NCBI GenBank assembly: GCA_937982385.1
Contig: CALJMC010000128.1
Location: forward strand, 1-19,602
DNA from: an uncultured Rickettsiales bacterium
GTDB lineage: Bacteria; Pseudomonadota; Alphaproteobacteria; Rickettsiales; UBA998
Direction: 5' to 3'
Length of the DNA stretch: 19,602 nt
The first letter of the stretch is position 1, and each line of letters opens with the position of its first letter. Positions 7,767 to 16,261 of this stretch are shown piece by piece. Position numbers and translations under genes: made by a program. The notes beneath the pieces were generated by a model. That model was given only the letters and a program-made list of their open reading frames with translations. It had not been told where the DNA came from and did no database searches.

Positions 7767-7795
7767 AGTATAACGCGATGTCTAGCCTAGTACAA
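7767..7795 (-). promoter_or_regulatory. candidate promoter of the NDUFS4-type gene
   Basis: Minus strand TTGTAC (7790-7795), 17-base spacer, TATACT (7767-7772), placing the start of transcription about 25 bases before the ATG. The -10 is good and the -35 weak. Confidence 0.4.
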
Positions 7796-7798
7796 TAG

Positions 7799-7828
7799 TT
7801 GATAGCCGTCATTAAACTGTCATATAAA
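7799..7828 (+). promoter_or_regulatory. candidate promoter of the glycosyltransferase gene
   Basis: TTGATA (7799-7804), 18-base spacer, TATAAA (7823-7828): five of six consensus bases in each box. It would start transcription about 35 bases before the ATG at 7872 and is divergent from the NDUFS4-type gene promoter. Confidence 0.45.
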
Positions 7829-7871
7829 TCCGCTATAGTAACTTTATAAAAATAAGAATAGCGATAAAAAC

Positions 7872-8804
7872 ATGACTAACAAACTTAAAATATCATTATG
7901 TACGAGCTGCAAAGGGCGCCTAGAGCACTTGAAGCAAACCCTGCCTGCTAATTTAAAAACTGTAAAAGAAGCAGGTTACGAGAATGTCGAGTTCGTGGTG
8001 CTGGATTATGGCGATGAGCCTGCGTTGGGGGAATGGATAAAAGAGAACTATCAAGATGAGATGAAGAACGGACGTTTAAAATATGTACGTTACCCTGATG
8101 CCAAGGCTTGGGAGATGTCGCATCCTAGAAATATGTCATTTCGCATGGGAACTGGTGAAGTGTTGTGCAACGTTGATGCCGACAACTTTATTGGGGAAGG
8201 GTTTTGTGATTATCTGGATAAGGAGTTTTCAGAAAATTCTGATATTATTATTAGGGCACAACATGGCACTCTAACAGACCGTCTCGCAGCAAGGGTGTTC
8301 CCCGATACTGATGCTGCAACATGTAAGAAAAGTGTTGCTGGAAGAATAGCCATCACACCAGATAATTTCAAAACAATCAGAGGGTATGATGAATCTATTA
8401 TCGGATGGGGAGGTGAAGATGACCTTCTAGTAATGCGTGCTAATAATCATGATATTGAGCTCGTCACGTTAAATGATGTGGATATTGTTGGTGCAGCAAT
8501 AAAGCATGGCGATGATTTGCGTATTGCAGAATTCTCTGATGAAGGTAAAACAGTTTCTGAGGATAGATTAAATAGAAGCTTGCCTAAAAGAATTGAAAGA
8601 CGGTTTGTTAGGCATGAGAACTCAGAAAACTCTTGTAATATTGGCGGCAATGTTGGGTGCGGTACGGTCTATGTAAATTTTTCTGATGAGCCAACAGTGA
8701 TTGAGCCATTAGAGCCGCCGAGAGGTAAGCAGCAATATAACATTTCAGGTGCATCTCCAGAAGTTATAGAGAAGGGTGACGACCCTTTGAGCTCTCAGCG
8801 CTAA
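7872..8804 (+). CDS. GT-A fold glycosyltransferase, family 2/7-like
   Basis: 310-residue predicted glycosyltransferase using a nucleotide-sugar donor, probably acting on the cytoplasmic side in surface-polysaccharide or glycan synthesis; the acceptor cannot be told. The N-terminus KISLCTSCKGRLEHLKQTL (5-24) is a typical donor-binding start. NVDADN at 100-105 supplies the DxD metal site. RGYDESIIGWGGEDDLL (170-186) is the acceptor/catalytic segment seen in the galactosyltransferase C-terminal (GT7-like) domain. After about residue 225 the chain is a tail rich in charged residues and asparagine that I cannot assign. There is no membrane segment. It stands alone, is A+T-rich (22 of 60 G or C at 8221-8280) and its stop overlaps the rnr stop by 4 bases. 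Strain-specific surface modification would fit, but no other polysaccharide gene is near. Confidence 0.85.
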   Translation: MTNKLKISLCTSCKGRLEHLKQTLPANLKTVKEAGYENVEFVVLDYGDEPALGEWIKENYQDEMKNGRLKYVRYPDAKAWEMSHPRNMSFRMGTGEVLCNVDADNFIGEGFCDYLDKEFSENSDIIIRAQHGTLTDRLAARVFPDTDAATCKKSVAGRIAITPDNFKTIRGYDESIIGWGGEDDLLVMRANNHDIELVTLNDVDIVGAAIKHGDDLRIAEFSDEGKTVSEDRLNRSLPKRIERRFVRHENSENSCNIGGNVGCGTVYVNFSDEPTVIEPLEPPRGKQQYNISGASPEVIEKGDDPLSSQR

Positions 8805-11206
8805 CGATTCTCACGTTTCTTTTTACGTTTGAATTTTTGTTCGGTGGAGCGTTTGCGTTCTGTGCGGCCTGATTTTTTGGGGCGGTCATAGCCGCCTTTT
8901 CCTTTGTTTTTATTGAACTCTGTGAGTGTAAAGCGTAGGCTTCCTGTTATGGCATCTGCCATGAGGAGAGTTACTTCAACGGCTTGCCCTAGGCTGAAGA
9001 CTCTGCCTTTGCGGCGACCTTTGAGCTGTTGGGTTTTTTCGTCGAAGGCATAGAAATCATCGCTGAGTGTGCGCGCGGGGATGAAGCCATCGGCACCATT
9101 TTCGTCCAACCCAACAAACATACCATGACCACTCATGCCGCTGATGCGGGCAGGGAAGGTGGCGCCTACGCGTTCCTTCATGAAGGCTGCCATGTAGCGA
9201 TCCATTGCGGTGCGCTCGGCCTTCATGGAGTTGCGCTCGGTGTCTGAGATGTGGATTGCAATCTCGTTCAGCGCATCATGTTGCATGGTTGTGCCATCAT
9301 CACCAAAGTTATGTGCCGCAATGAGTCCGCGATGCACAATCAAATCGCTATAGCGTCTGATAGGTGAGGTGAAATGGGTGTAAGATTGGAGGGACAGCCC
9401 AAAATGTCCGTCATTCACTGCTTCATAGGTGGCGCGCATTTGTGAGCGCAACACGGCAGTATGAATAATGGGTGTTTCATCACGCTCATTTGCCGCTTCT
9501 AGCAAGCCGTTGAACAAGCGTGCATGCAGGTTGTTGCCCAAACTTAGCGTGTAACCTGATGGTTTTAACATGTCTTTTAGTGCAGATACTTTGGCGGCAT
9601 CTGGTGCGCTATGCACGCGAAAGACTGCGGGCTGTTCACGTTTTTCGAGCGTTTCAGCGGCGGCGACATTGGCGGCAATCATGAACGCTTCGATGAGTTT
9701 ATGGCTGGCAAGTGGGTCGCGCTTGTCGATGGCGGTGACTTGTTTTTCGTCATTCAACACAGGTTTGAATTCTGGGAAGTTGAGTTGCAGCGGACCACGA
9801 TCCTTGATGTGTATCTGAAGCGACGCATAAGCGGCATAGAGGTTCTTTAGATAGTCAGGCTCATCATTGCCAGTGTCGTGCGCGTGTTGCGCTTGTTCGT
9901 ACGTCCAGCGCGCATGTGAGCGCATCAGGCCGCGTACAAATTCATGACGCAGCGTTTCGCCTTCAGCATTCACCCATATATGCACTGCCAAGCAATAGCG
10001 ATCTACATCGGGGTTGAGTGAGCATAATCCGTTTGAGAGCGCTTCGGGAAGCATCGGCACCACGCGGTCTGGAAAATAGGAGCTGTTGCCACGTTCGCGT
10101 GCTTCTTCGTCGAGTGGAGAGTCGGGGCGTACATAATGCGCCACATCGGCAATCGCAATAATCAGATGCCATCCACCTTTATTTTCAGGGTCTGTGTCTG
10201 GCTCGGCGAATACGGCATCATCGAAATCGCGTGCATCGGCACCATCAATGGTGATGAGCTTTATATTGCGGAGGTCTGCACGACCTTCGGTTAGCACGGG
10301 GTTTTCAGCCAGTTCAGCCTGTGCGATAGCATTATCAGGGAAAATCGTGCGGATGTCATGTTGATGAATCGCGATGGTGCTGGCAGCCCCTGGGTGATCC
10401 ATATCGCCGAGGCGACGAACAATTTTACCTTGGCGCATTTCGAGATGTTTGCCTTTGGGAGCGGGGAGGGATTCGACCTCAACCAACTCGCCTTCGACAG
10501 CGCCGTTCATATCTTTCTCTGCGATGGAGTAGCTGCTTTTGTCTTTGCGATTGACTGGCTCGACCATGCCACCTTTAGCGGTGAGGGCGAATAATCCGAG
10601 CATGGAGGCTGCATCAGACTTTGGCAATATGCGTAAAATTTCTGCATTGGAATGATGTGCGGATATTTTTGACATCTTCGCCAATACGCGGTCATTCATG
10701 GCAGGGGCACGACCTTTTTGAATAGAACTTGCAGAAATCGTAATTGTAGGCGGGACGTGCTTTTCTTTCCAGTTGGCAGGCTCTGCAATGAGGTCGCCAT
10801 CTTTGGTGGTGCCTGTGATGATGAGCACAGAGACTGGCGCCATTACTTCATCTTGTTTGCGGCTTGAGCGATTAACTTTAGGTTTCTTCTTATTCTCATA
10901 TTTTACCTTGTCGTGCTTCGGCGGCTCATATGCAGGCTTATCAGTATCTGATTTTTCGTAAGAAGGCTTGTCAAGCATTGGTTTATCAACCTTTGGAGCA
11001 TCACGACGTTTGCCCTTAGGGCCTTTGCCGTCACCGACTTTACGCAGACGTTTGCGCAATTCCTTCATCTGAGATTTGTCGATGTTGAAATGTTTGGCAA
11101 CTTGCTTGCCAGTGGGTTGTGTGTCTTGGCTTGCTGCATATTCCCGCAGTTCCTTAACAGAGGGGAGATCCTTCATGTCTGGCGCGTCTGTACGGTCAAA
11201 TACCAT
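8801..11206 (-). CDS. rnr: ribonuclease R
   Basis: Processive 3'-5' exoribonuclease that degrades structured RNA. 801 residues. The N-terminus carries a winged-helix-like segment (about 30-57), followed by a lysine/aspartate/proline low-complexity linker (about 70-120), cold-shock OB domains (about 125-285), the RNB catalytic domain (about 310-630), an S1 domain (about 680-762) and a lysine/arginine tail. The metal-binding aspartates are present in DGADARDFDDA (D321, D327, D329, D330), and SPIRRYSDL is at 614-622. The ATG at 11204-11206 follows the topA stop with no base between, so translation is probably coupled to topA. It is the last gene of the plsY-dprA-topA-rnr cluster and ends convergent on the glycosyltransferase gene. 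Confidence 0.97.
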   Translation of the reverse strand: MVFDRTDAPDMKDLPSVKELREYAASQDTQPTGKQVAKHFNIDKSQMKELRKRLRKVGDGKGPKGKRRDAPKVDKPMLDKPSYEKSDTDKPAYEPPKHDKVKYENKKKPKVNRSSRKQDEVMAPVSVLIITGTTKDGDLIAEPANWKEKHVPPTITISASSIQKGRAPAMNDRVLAKMSKISAHHSNAEILRILPKSDAASMLGLFALTAKGGMVEPVNRKDKSSYSIAEKDMNGAVEGELVEVESLPAPKGKHLEMRQGKIVRRLGDMDHPGAASTIAIHQHDIRTIFPDNAIAQAELAENPVLTEGRADLRNIKLITIDGADARDFDDAVFAEPDTDPENKGGWHLIIAIADVAHYVRPDSPLDEEARERGNSSYFPDRVVPMLPEALSNGLCSLNPDVDRYCLAVHIWVNAEGETLRHEFVRGLMRSHARWTYEQAQHAHDTGNDEPDYLKNLYAAYASLQIHIKDRGPLQLNFPEFKPVLNDEKQVTAIDKRDPLASHKLIEAFMIAANVAAAETLEKREQPAVFRVHSAPDAAKVSALKDMLKPSGYTLSLGNNLHARLFNGLLEAANERDETPIIHTAVLRSQMRATYEAVNDGHFGLSLQSYTHFTSPIRRYSDLIVHRGLIAAHNFGDDGTTMQHDALNEIAIHISDTERNSMKAERTAMDRYMAAFMKERVGATFPARISGMSGHGMFVGLDENGADGFIPARTLSDDFYAFDEKTQQLKGRRKGRVFSLGQAVEVTLLMADAITGSLRFTLTEFNKNKGKGGYDRPKKSGRTERKRSTEQKFKRKKKRENR

Positions 11207-13750
11207 TTATGCTTTCTTCTTACGGGGTGCCCGTTTTTTCTTAGGGGCTGAGGCGCGAGCAGCAATAAGTTCCACGGCACGCTCAAGCGTAATCGTATCA
11301 CCATCATCTGCTTTTCCAAGGGATGCGTTGGTTTTGTTATGTTTTACATAGGGACCATATTTGCCAGAGAAAAGCTTAATTTCCTCGTTATCATCAGGGT
11401 GTTTGCCAATCACGCGGAGTGGGTCATTGCCCTTTTTCTTTGAATTCTCTGCAATGAGAGTCACCGCGCGGTTCATGCCGATGGTGAATAAATCATCTTC
11501 AGCAGTGAGGGAGGTGTACGCACCATCATGCTGCAAATAAGGGCCATAGCGTCCGTTATTAGCGAGAATCATTTTGTCTGTCTCAGGGTGTTTGCCGACT
11601 TCACGAGGAAGGCTGAGCAGCTCAAGTGCTTTTTCAAGCGTCATGTCAGCGGCTTTGGTGCCTTTGGGTAGGCTTGCGCGCTTGGGCTTCTTCTCTTCAC
11701 CCAGCTGCACATAGACGCCATAAGGACCTTTTTTCAGCCATACATCCATCGCATTGATCGCATCATGACCAAGTTTACGCGGCAAATCATCGCCTGCATC
11801 TACATCTTCGCCATCAGCATTTTTCTCGCCAAGCTGCTTGGTATGGTTACATTCTGGATAATTCACGCAGCCTAGGAATGCACCGAATTTCCCTGTTTTA
11901 AGCGAGAGCTTTCCGTCTGCACAGGCTGGGCATTTGCGGTCTTCATCGGTTACTTCTTGCTTGCCGAAAATCAGCGGTGCAAGGAGGGTATCGAGTGTTT
12001 CGATAACTTCCTGCATCGGGATTTCTTTAGCAGCTGTAATGGTGGTAATGAAATCACCCCAGAACTCGCGAAGTACTTCTTTATATTCGATTTTACCGGC
12101 TGAAATATCATCAAGCTTGCCTTCGAGTGATGCGGTGAAATCATATTCCACATAGCGTTCGAAGAAGCTGGTGAGGAATGCATTTACTAAACGTCCGCGC
12201 GTTTCCGCCATGAAGCGACGTTTGTCGAGTTTTACATAGCCACGTTCTTGCAGCACAGAGAGAATCGCTGCATAGGTTGATGGACGACCAATGCCGAGTT
12301 CTTCGAGTTTCTTCACCAACGTCGCCTCAGAATAGCGGGCTGGTGGCTCAGTGAAGTGTTGCTCTGGCTTCACTTCATCAAGATTGATTTTTTGCCCTAC
12401 TTCAAGCGGAGGCAAAAGACGGTTTGTATCGTTTTCGTCTTTGTCGCCATCATCCAACCCTTCACGATAAAGCTTCAAGAAACCATCGAATTTTAGGATA
12501 GAACCATTGGCGCGTAAGGTTGAATTAGTTGTTTCTTCTTTGAAATCTACCGCTACTTGGTCATAAACTGCTGCTTCCATTTGTGAGGCGAGCGTACGTT
12601 TATAGATAAGGTCATATAATTTGAACATCTCATCATTGAGATATTTTTTCATTTGCTTAGGCGTGCGGGTGAGGGAGGTTGGACGAATCGCTTCGTGAGC
12701 CTCTTGCGCATTTTTTGCCTTGGTTGAATAGAGGCGCGGTTTCGCGGGCAGATACGCATCGCCATAATCATCTGTGATGAGCTTGCGGCATGCATCAATC
12801 GCCTCGCCCGAAATACTCACACCATCGGTACGCATATAGGTGATTAAACCAGTGGTTTCGCCACCAATCTCAACACCTTCATAGAGCTTTTGCGCCACTT
12901 GCATGGTTTGCTTGGCATTAAAACGCAGCTGACGCGATGCATCCATTTGCAAGGTAGAGGTTGTAAATGGTGCGTATGGATTGCGGCGTTGTTGCTTTGG
13001 TTTTACTTCGGAAACGGTGAGCGCTTTGCCCTCGAGAGCCTTAGTAACGGCGGTTGCTTTTTCTTCTGTCGTGATGGAGAATTTCTCGAGCTTATCACCT
13101 TCAAAATGGGTCAGGCGGGCTGATAGTTTTTCTTTTTTCTCAGTAGAAAGGGCTGTTGAAATATCCCAATATTCCTTAGAGATAAATGCTTCAATCTCAG
13201 CGTCACGTTCACACACAAGGCGAAGTGCTACCGATTGCACACGACCTGCTGATTTTGCACCTGGTAATTTGCGCCACAAGACTGGTGAGAGCGTAAATCC
13301 TACCAAATAATCGAGCGCGCGACGTGCTTGCTGCGCATTGACCAAATCCATATCAATCTCACGCGGAGCCTCAATGGCTGCTTGTACTGCAGTTTTTGTC
13401 ACCTCATTAAAGGTAATACGTTTAACAGCAGTTTTCTTTTGAATAGATTTACGTTCCTGTAAGGCTTCTAGCACATGCCAGGCAATTGCTTCACCTTCGC
13501 GATCCGGATCGGGTGCGAGATAGAGTGTGTCAGCGCCTTTAAGGGCCTTCTCAATGGCGATGATATGTTTCTTGGAGCCGTCATCGACTTCATAATCCAT
13601 CGCGAAATCTTCATCTGGTTTGACAGACCCATTCTTGGATGGCAAATCACGTACATGTCCGAAAGATGCAAGGACAGTATAGTCTGTGCCTAGATATTTA
13701 TTAATGGTTTTGGCCTTAGCGGGGGACTCAACTACAACTACGTGATTCAT
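11207..13750 (-). CDS. topA: DNA topoisomerase I
   Basis: Type IA topoisomerase that relaxes negative supercoils through a 5'-phosphotyrosine intermediate. 847 residues. The Toprim domain starts VVVESPAKAKTINKYLG with glutamate 8, and has DPDREGEA at 81-88. The catalytic tyrosine is Y305 in GLITYMRTDG. One four-cysteine zinc module is visible at C607, C610, C628 and C634, followed by three Toprim C-terminal repeats recognisable by GPYGVYV (675-681), GRYGPYL (733-739) and GKYGPYV (796-802), and a lysine/arginine-rich end. This single-zinc-module, repeat-rich C-terminus is the usual alphaproteobacterial form. The stop is directly followed by the rnr start; the dprA stop lies 49 bases upstream of its ATG with no terminator in between. 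Confidence 0.97.
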   Translation of the reverse strand: MNHVVVVESPAKAKTINKYLGTDYTVLASFGHVRDLPSKNGSVKPDEDFAMDYEVDDGSKKHIIAIEKALKGADTLYLAPDPDREGEAIAWHVLEALQERKSIQKKTAVKRITFNEVTKTAVQAAIEAPREIDMDLVNAQQARRALDYLVGFTLSPVLWRKLPGAKSAGRVQSVALRLVCERDAEIEAFISKEYWDISTALSTEKKEKLSARLTHFEGDKLEKFSITTEEKATAVTKALEGKALTVSEVKPKQQRRNPYAPFTTSTLQMDASRQLRFNAKQTMQVAQKLYEGVEIGGETTGLITYMRTDGVSISGEAIDACRKLITDDYGDAYLPAKPRLYSTKAKNAQEAHEAIRPTSLTRTPKQMKKYLNDEMFKLYDLIYKRTLASQMEAAVYDQVAVDFKEETTNSTLRANGSILKFDGFLKLYREGLDDGDKDENDTNRLLPPLEVGQKINLDEVKPEQHFTEPPARYSEATLVKKLEELGIGRPSTYAAILSVLQERGYVKLDKRRFMAETRGRLVNAFLTSFFERYVEYDFTASLEGKLDDISAGKIEYKEVLREFWGDFITTITAAKEIPMQEVIETLDTLLAPLIFGKQEVTDEDRKCPACADGKLSLKTGKFGAFLGCVNYPECNHTKQLGEKNADGEDVDAGDDLPRKLGHDAINAMDVWLKKGPYGVYVQLGEEKKPKRASLPKGTKAADMTLEKALELLSLPREVGKHPETDKMILANNGRYGPYLQHDGAYTSLTAEDDLFTIGMNRAVTLIAENSKKKGNDPLRVIGKHPDDNEEIKLFSGKYGPYVKHNKTNASLGKADDGDTITLERAVELIAARASAPKKKRAPRKKKA

Positions 13751-13799
13751 TATTATCTCTCATTTTCGTTTGTACGTTGTCGATCACGTATCATTAGAT

Positions 13800-14942
13800 T
13801 TACGAGGCGTCTCTAGCAGCATCATATACAATAGACACTAAACCTCCATGGTGGCGCTCTATCATGCCCGCTAGTTCCTTTTCAAGTAAAATATAATTAA
13901 TAGTGGCAATGGCGATGCCTGTTTGTTCGGCCAAAGCATCTATAGAGATGGGGGTGGCACTCAGTTTTTCATCTATTAATTCTCGCAATGACGATATGTC
14001 ACTTTCGTAGCTGCGGTCTTTGGGTTCGGAAAAATGTGGAGGCTCCTCAGCTGCTGCGGATGCAGTGAGTTTGGGTGAATTGTCGATAATATCTTGTGCG
14101 GATTCGGTGAGGATCGCACCATCTTTAATCAGTCCGTTAGTGCCTTGACAGCGCGGGTCAAGCGGAGAGCCTGGCACGGCGTACACATCTTTGCCTTGTT
14201 CGAGCGCAAAATTAGCAGTGATGAGCGAGCCTGATTTTTTGGAGGCTTCCACAACGAGCAGTCCGCGCGATATGCCCGCGATGATACGGTTGCGGTTGGG
14301 GAAGTGGCGTGCTTGTGGTGTGGTGCCGAATGGGGCTTCGGTCACCAAGCAGCCAAGCTCAGAGATCTTATGATAGAGTTCCTTATTCTCGGGTGGATAT
14401 ATCGTGTCGATGCCACCTGCAATTACCGCGATAGTCCCACTATCGAGCGAGCCGTGATGGGCGAATGTATCAATGCCGCGCGCTAAGCCGGACACAGTGT
14501 TATAACTCGCTTCACCCAACTCTTTCGCGATATTTTTGGCGAAGTTGCAGCCATTGGCTGAGGCGTTTCGTGCTCCGATAATGCCAATATTTTCGTGGGC
14601 ATTCCATATCGGTGAGCCATGCATCACTAATACAGGTGGTGGGCTATGAATATGCAGCATATGTTCGGGATAATCCTCCTCGCCATACATCACAAAGCGA
14701 GCGCCTATGGCGAAGGTTTGTTCAATCTCCTGTTCTGCGACATTGATATCACAGCGTTTAATCGGTCTTTTGCGGCCGCCACGTTTGGCGAGTTCGGGCA
14801 GCATCTCCAGTGCCTTGGCGGCGGAGCCATAATGGTGAATGACATTAAAGAAGGTCGCTGGGCCTACATTCTCAGAGCGAATCAAACGCAGCGCATCCAT
14901 GAGCGACGTGTTCTTGAGGGAATATTTCGGGGTTGGGGCCAC
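13800..14942 (-). CDS. dprA: DNA processing protein DprA (Smf)
   Basis: Loads RecA on incoming single-stranded DNA during natural transformation; the gene is widespread even where competence is not known. 380 residues, with a helical N-terminal part (about 10-80), the Rossmann-like domain and a C-terminal winged helix (about 315-375). Signature segments are GARNAS (123-128), SGLARGIDTFAH (151-162), AVIAGGIDTIYPPEN, FPNRNRIIAG (214-223), and EASKKSGSLITA. The start is GTG at 14940-14942; it is firmly set by AGGAGG (complement at 14948-14953) five bases upstream, which overlaps the plsY stop codon. The gene is thus translationally coupled to plsY and continues towards topA. Confidence 0.96.
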   Translation of the reverse strand: MAPTPKYSLKNTSLMDALRLIRSENVGPATFFNVIHHYGSAAKALEMLPELAKRGGRKRPIKRCDINVAEQEIEQTFAIGARFVMYGEEDYPEHMLHIHSPPPVLVMHGSPIWNAHENIGIIGARNASANGCNFAKNIAKELGEASYNTVSGLARGIDTFAHHGSLDSGTIAVIAGGIDTIYPPENKELYHKISELGCLVTEAPFGTTPQARHFPNRNRIIAGISRGLLVVEASKKSGSLITANFALEQGKDVYAVPGSPLDPRCQGTNGLIKDGAILTESAQDIIDNSPKLTASAAAEEPPHFSEPKDRSYESDISSLRELIDEKLSATPISIDALAEQTGIAIATINYILLEKELAGMIERHHGGLVSIVYDAARDAS

Positions 14943-14947
14943 GGGCG

Positions 14948-14953
14948 CCTCCT
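14948..14953 (-). promoter_or_regulatory. ribosome binding site of dprA overlapping the plsY stop
   Basis: Minus-strand AGGAGG shares its first bases with the plsY TAG (14952-14954) and lies five bases before the dprA GTG. It decides the GTG start and suggests re-initiation after plsY. Confidence 0.75.
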
Positions 14954-15539
14954 ATTTAAAGGATGATTCATTTCCACTTAACATACGAAGAATATTTTCT
15001 TTATGACGATAAATAATGACTATGGCAGTGCAGCCAACATAGAGCGCAGGCTGAAGCCCCATTAGTGCGTAGGTTGCTAGAGGCATCACACAGACAGCCA
15101 CTAAAGCTGCTTTCGCGGAGATGCGTGTCGTGATGAAGGTTGCTGCCCATAAGCCAATAAAAAGAGCGCCTAAAATAGGGTTCAGTACGAGCAATCCACC
15201 AAGGAATGTGGCAACGCCTTTGCCGCCCTTAAAGAGCAGCCATATAGGGAAGATATGTCCCATGGTGGCGATAAAGAGCCCTGCTGCTGCCATATCCTGT
15301 CCAAGCATGCGATAAGCGAGCCATGTGGCGAGCGCTCCTTTGGCGAGGTCGAGGAGGAGGGTAAGGGCAGCAAGCTTCTTGCCACCTGCACGCATCATAT
15401 TGGTCGCACCAATATTGCCGGAGCCAACGGTGCGTAAATCTTGCGTGCCTGCAATTTTGCTGATGATCAGCCCAAACGGAATGGAGCCGAACATGTAACA
15501 TAAGAATAAGCTGTAGAGAATATTAGGATTAATGTTCAT
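14952..15539 (-). CDS. plsY: acyl-phosphate:glycerol-3-phosphate acyltransferase
   Basis: Inner-membrane enzyme that transfers an acyl group from acyl-phosphate to glycerol 3-phosphate, giving lysophosphatidate, the first step of phospholipid synthesis. 195 residues from the ATG at 15537-15539, close to the usual length of about 200. An in-frame GTG at 15593 would add 18 residues but is not needed, since the first membrane segment begins right after MNINPNILYSLF. The conserved cytoplasmic loops are present: VGSGNIGATN (38-47), DLAKG (64-68), HIFPIWLLFKGGKGVAT (95-111) and YRHKENILR (177-185). About five hydrophobic segments alternate with them. It heads the plsY-dprA-topA-rnr cluster and faces the RHH-like gene across a shared promoter region. 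Confidence 0.95.
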   Translation of the reverse strand: MNINPNILYSLFLCYMFGSIPFGLIISKIAGTQDLRTVGSGNIGATNMMRAGGKKLAALTLLLDLAKGALATWLAYRMLGQDMAAAGLFIATMGHIFPIWLLFKGGKGVATFLGGLLVLNPILGALFIGLWAATFITTRISAKAALVAVCVMPLATYALMGLQPALYVGCTAIVIIYRHKENILRMLSGNESSFK

Positions 15540-15607
15540 GCTGAGCAGAATAAATGATTGGAGGGTGTTTTGTCTAGCAGAATGCGTTGTCACTGATATG
15601 AACGGGA

Positions 15608-15660
15608 TTGACGAACGAGAAAAATCTGTTACATAGTAACCAAATCCATTAGTTCATCAA
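15608..15660. promoter_or_regulatory. overlapping divergent promoters with a palindrome on both -10 boxes
   Basis: Plus strand: TTGACG (15608-15613), 16 bases, TACATA (15630-15635), directed at the RHH-like gene. Minus strand: TTGATG (15655-15660), 16 bases, TACTAT (15633-15638), directed at plsY. GTTACATAGTAAC (15628-15640), with five-base arms, covers both -10 boxes, where a dimer could block both genes. The hexamers are moderate matches and the operator is inferred. Confidence 0.4.
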
Positions 15661-15676
15661 TAGAGGTTTGCGTGAT

Positions 15677-16081
15677 ATGTCAAAAGTGATTCGTATTTCA
15701 GATGCATTACATAAAAGGCTTGCAGAATATGCGGTTGGGTTCGATAGCCCTGCCAATGTGATTGAAAAACTCCTGAATCAAATGGAGAAGATTGAGCCGC
15801 TCGAAGAGTGTGCTGTAGAGTCGTCACATGCATTATTGCCCATTAGATTGATTCCTGAAGATGAAGCACGTTTCAAAAAAGAATTGCTCAAAATTCGCAA
15901 AGCAAAATTGCATATTTTCTATGAAGATGGCAGAGAAGAAAACAAAACATGGAATGCGTTTAAGTTCGATAGCGACTCAAACGTTATGACCAACCTCCGC
16001 TCCCGCGCCGAGTTCCGCCAAGATGTCTGGCAACAAGATGGCATTGCCCGCGTTGAAGTGAGTATTGATTATACTCTTTAA
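15677..16081 (+). CDS. small unknown protein with ribbon-helix-helix-like N-terminus
   Basis: 134 residues from the ATG at 15677, chosen over an in-frame TTG at 15668 because GAGG at 15663-15666 is correctly spaced for the ATG. Residues 2-35 (short strand KVIRIS, helix DALHKRLAEYA, turn, helix PANVIEKLLNQM) resemble a ribbon-helix-helix DNA-binding unit. Residues about 55-134 form a second domain I do not recognise, with TWNAFKF, then NLRSRAEFRQDVWQQDGI and a final strand VEVSIDY. The combination suggests a small DNA-binding protein with a sensing or protein-binding domain; an antitoxin-type role is possible, but no toxin gene is adjacent. It is divergent from plsY, and a palindrome lies in the shared promoter region. 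Confidence 0.82.
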   Translation: MSKVIRISDALHKRLAEYAVGFDSPANVIEKLLNQMEKIEPLEECAVESSHALLPIRLIPEDEARFKKELLKIRKAKLHIFYEDGREENKTWNAFKFDSDSNVMTNLRSRAEFRQDVWQQDGIARVEVSIDYTL

Positions 16082-16232
16082 TGGCTTCGCAGCCGTGCAT
16101 GCTCTGTCGTGTCTTTGACGCGCGCTTTCAGCACGGCGCTCCGCTATCGCTGGCGCGATGCTCTCGGCAGGCTCGAACGTGCTGTTCGCGCTCAGAGTCA
16201 CCAAAGACCAGCGACTAACGACCATTCCCTTC
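16082..16232. other. G+C-rich spacer with nested inverted repeats
   Basis: No credible gene. 39 of 60 bases are G or C at 16141-16200, well above the flanking genes. CAGCACG (16129-16135) pairs with CGTGCTG (16178-16184) and GCGCGA (16153-16158) pairs with TCGCGC (16186-16191). An imperfect pair also joins 16130-16139 with 16153-16162. This could be a dispersed palindromic element, a structured RNA or the remnant of a gene. Confidence 0.45.
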
Positions 16233-16261
16233 TTGACTGATAGCGCGCTAAAAGCTATCAC
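16233..16261 (+). promoter_or_regulatory. candidate gatA promoter with inverted repeat
   Basis: TTGACT (16233-16238), 17 bases, TATCAC (16256-16261). The perfect seven-base inverted repeat TGATAGC (16238-16244) / GCTATCA (16254-16260) fills the spacer and touches both boxes, so it may be an operator. It is not followed by a T run, which argues against a terminator. Confidence 0.35.

Noticed and set aside
15540..15593. N-terminal extension of PlsY from a GTG
   Set aside because: No ribosome site is seen for the GTG, and the family normally starts just before its first membrane segment, as it does from the ATG at 15539.
16081..16218. 45-residue plus-strand frame whose ATG overlaps the RHH-like gene stop (TAATG)
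   Set aside because: The junction looks like translational coupling, but the product is a cysteine/arginine/serine-rich sequence without protein-like character and the DNA is dominated by inverted repeats.
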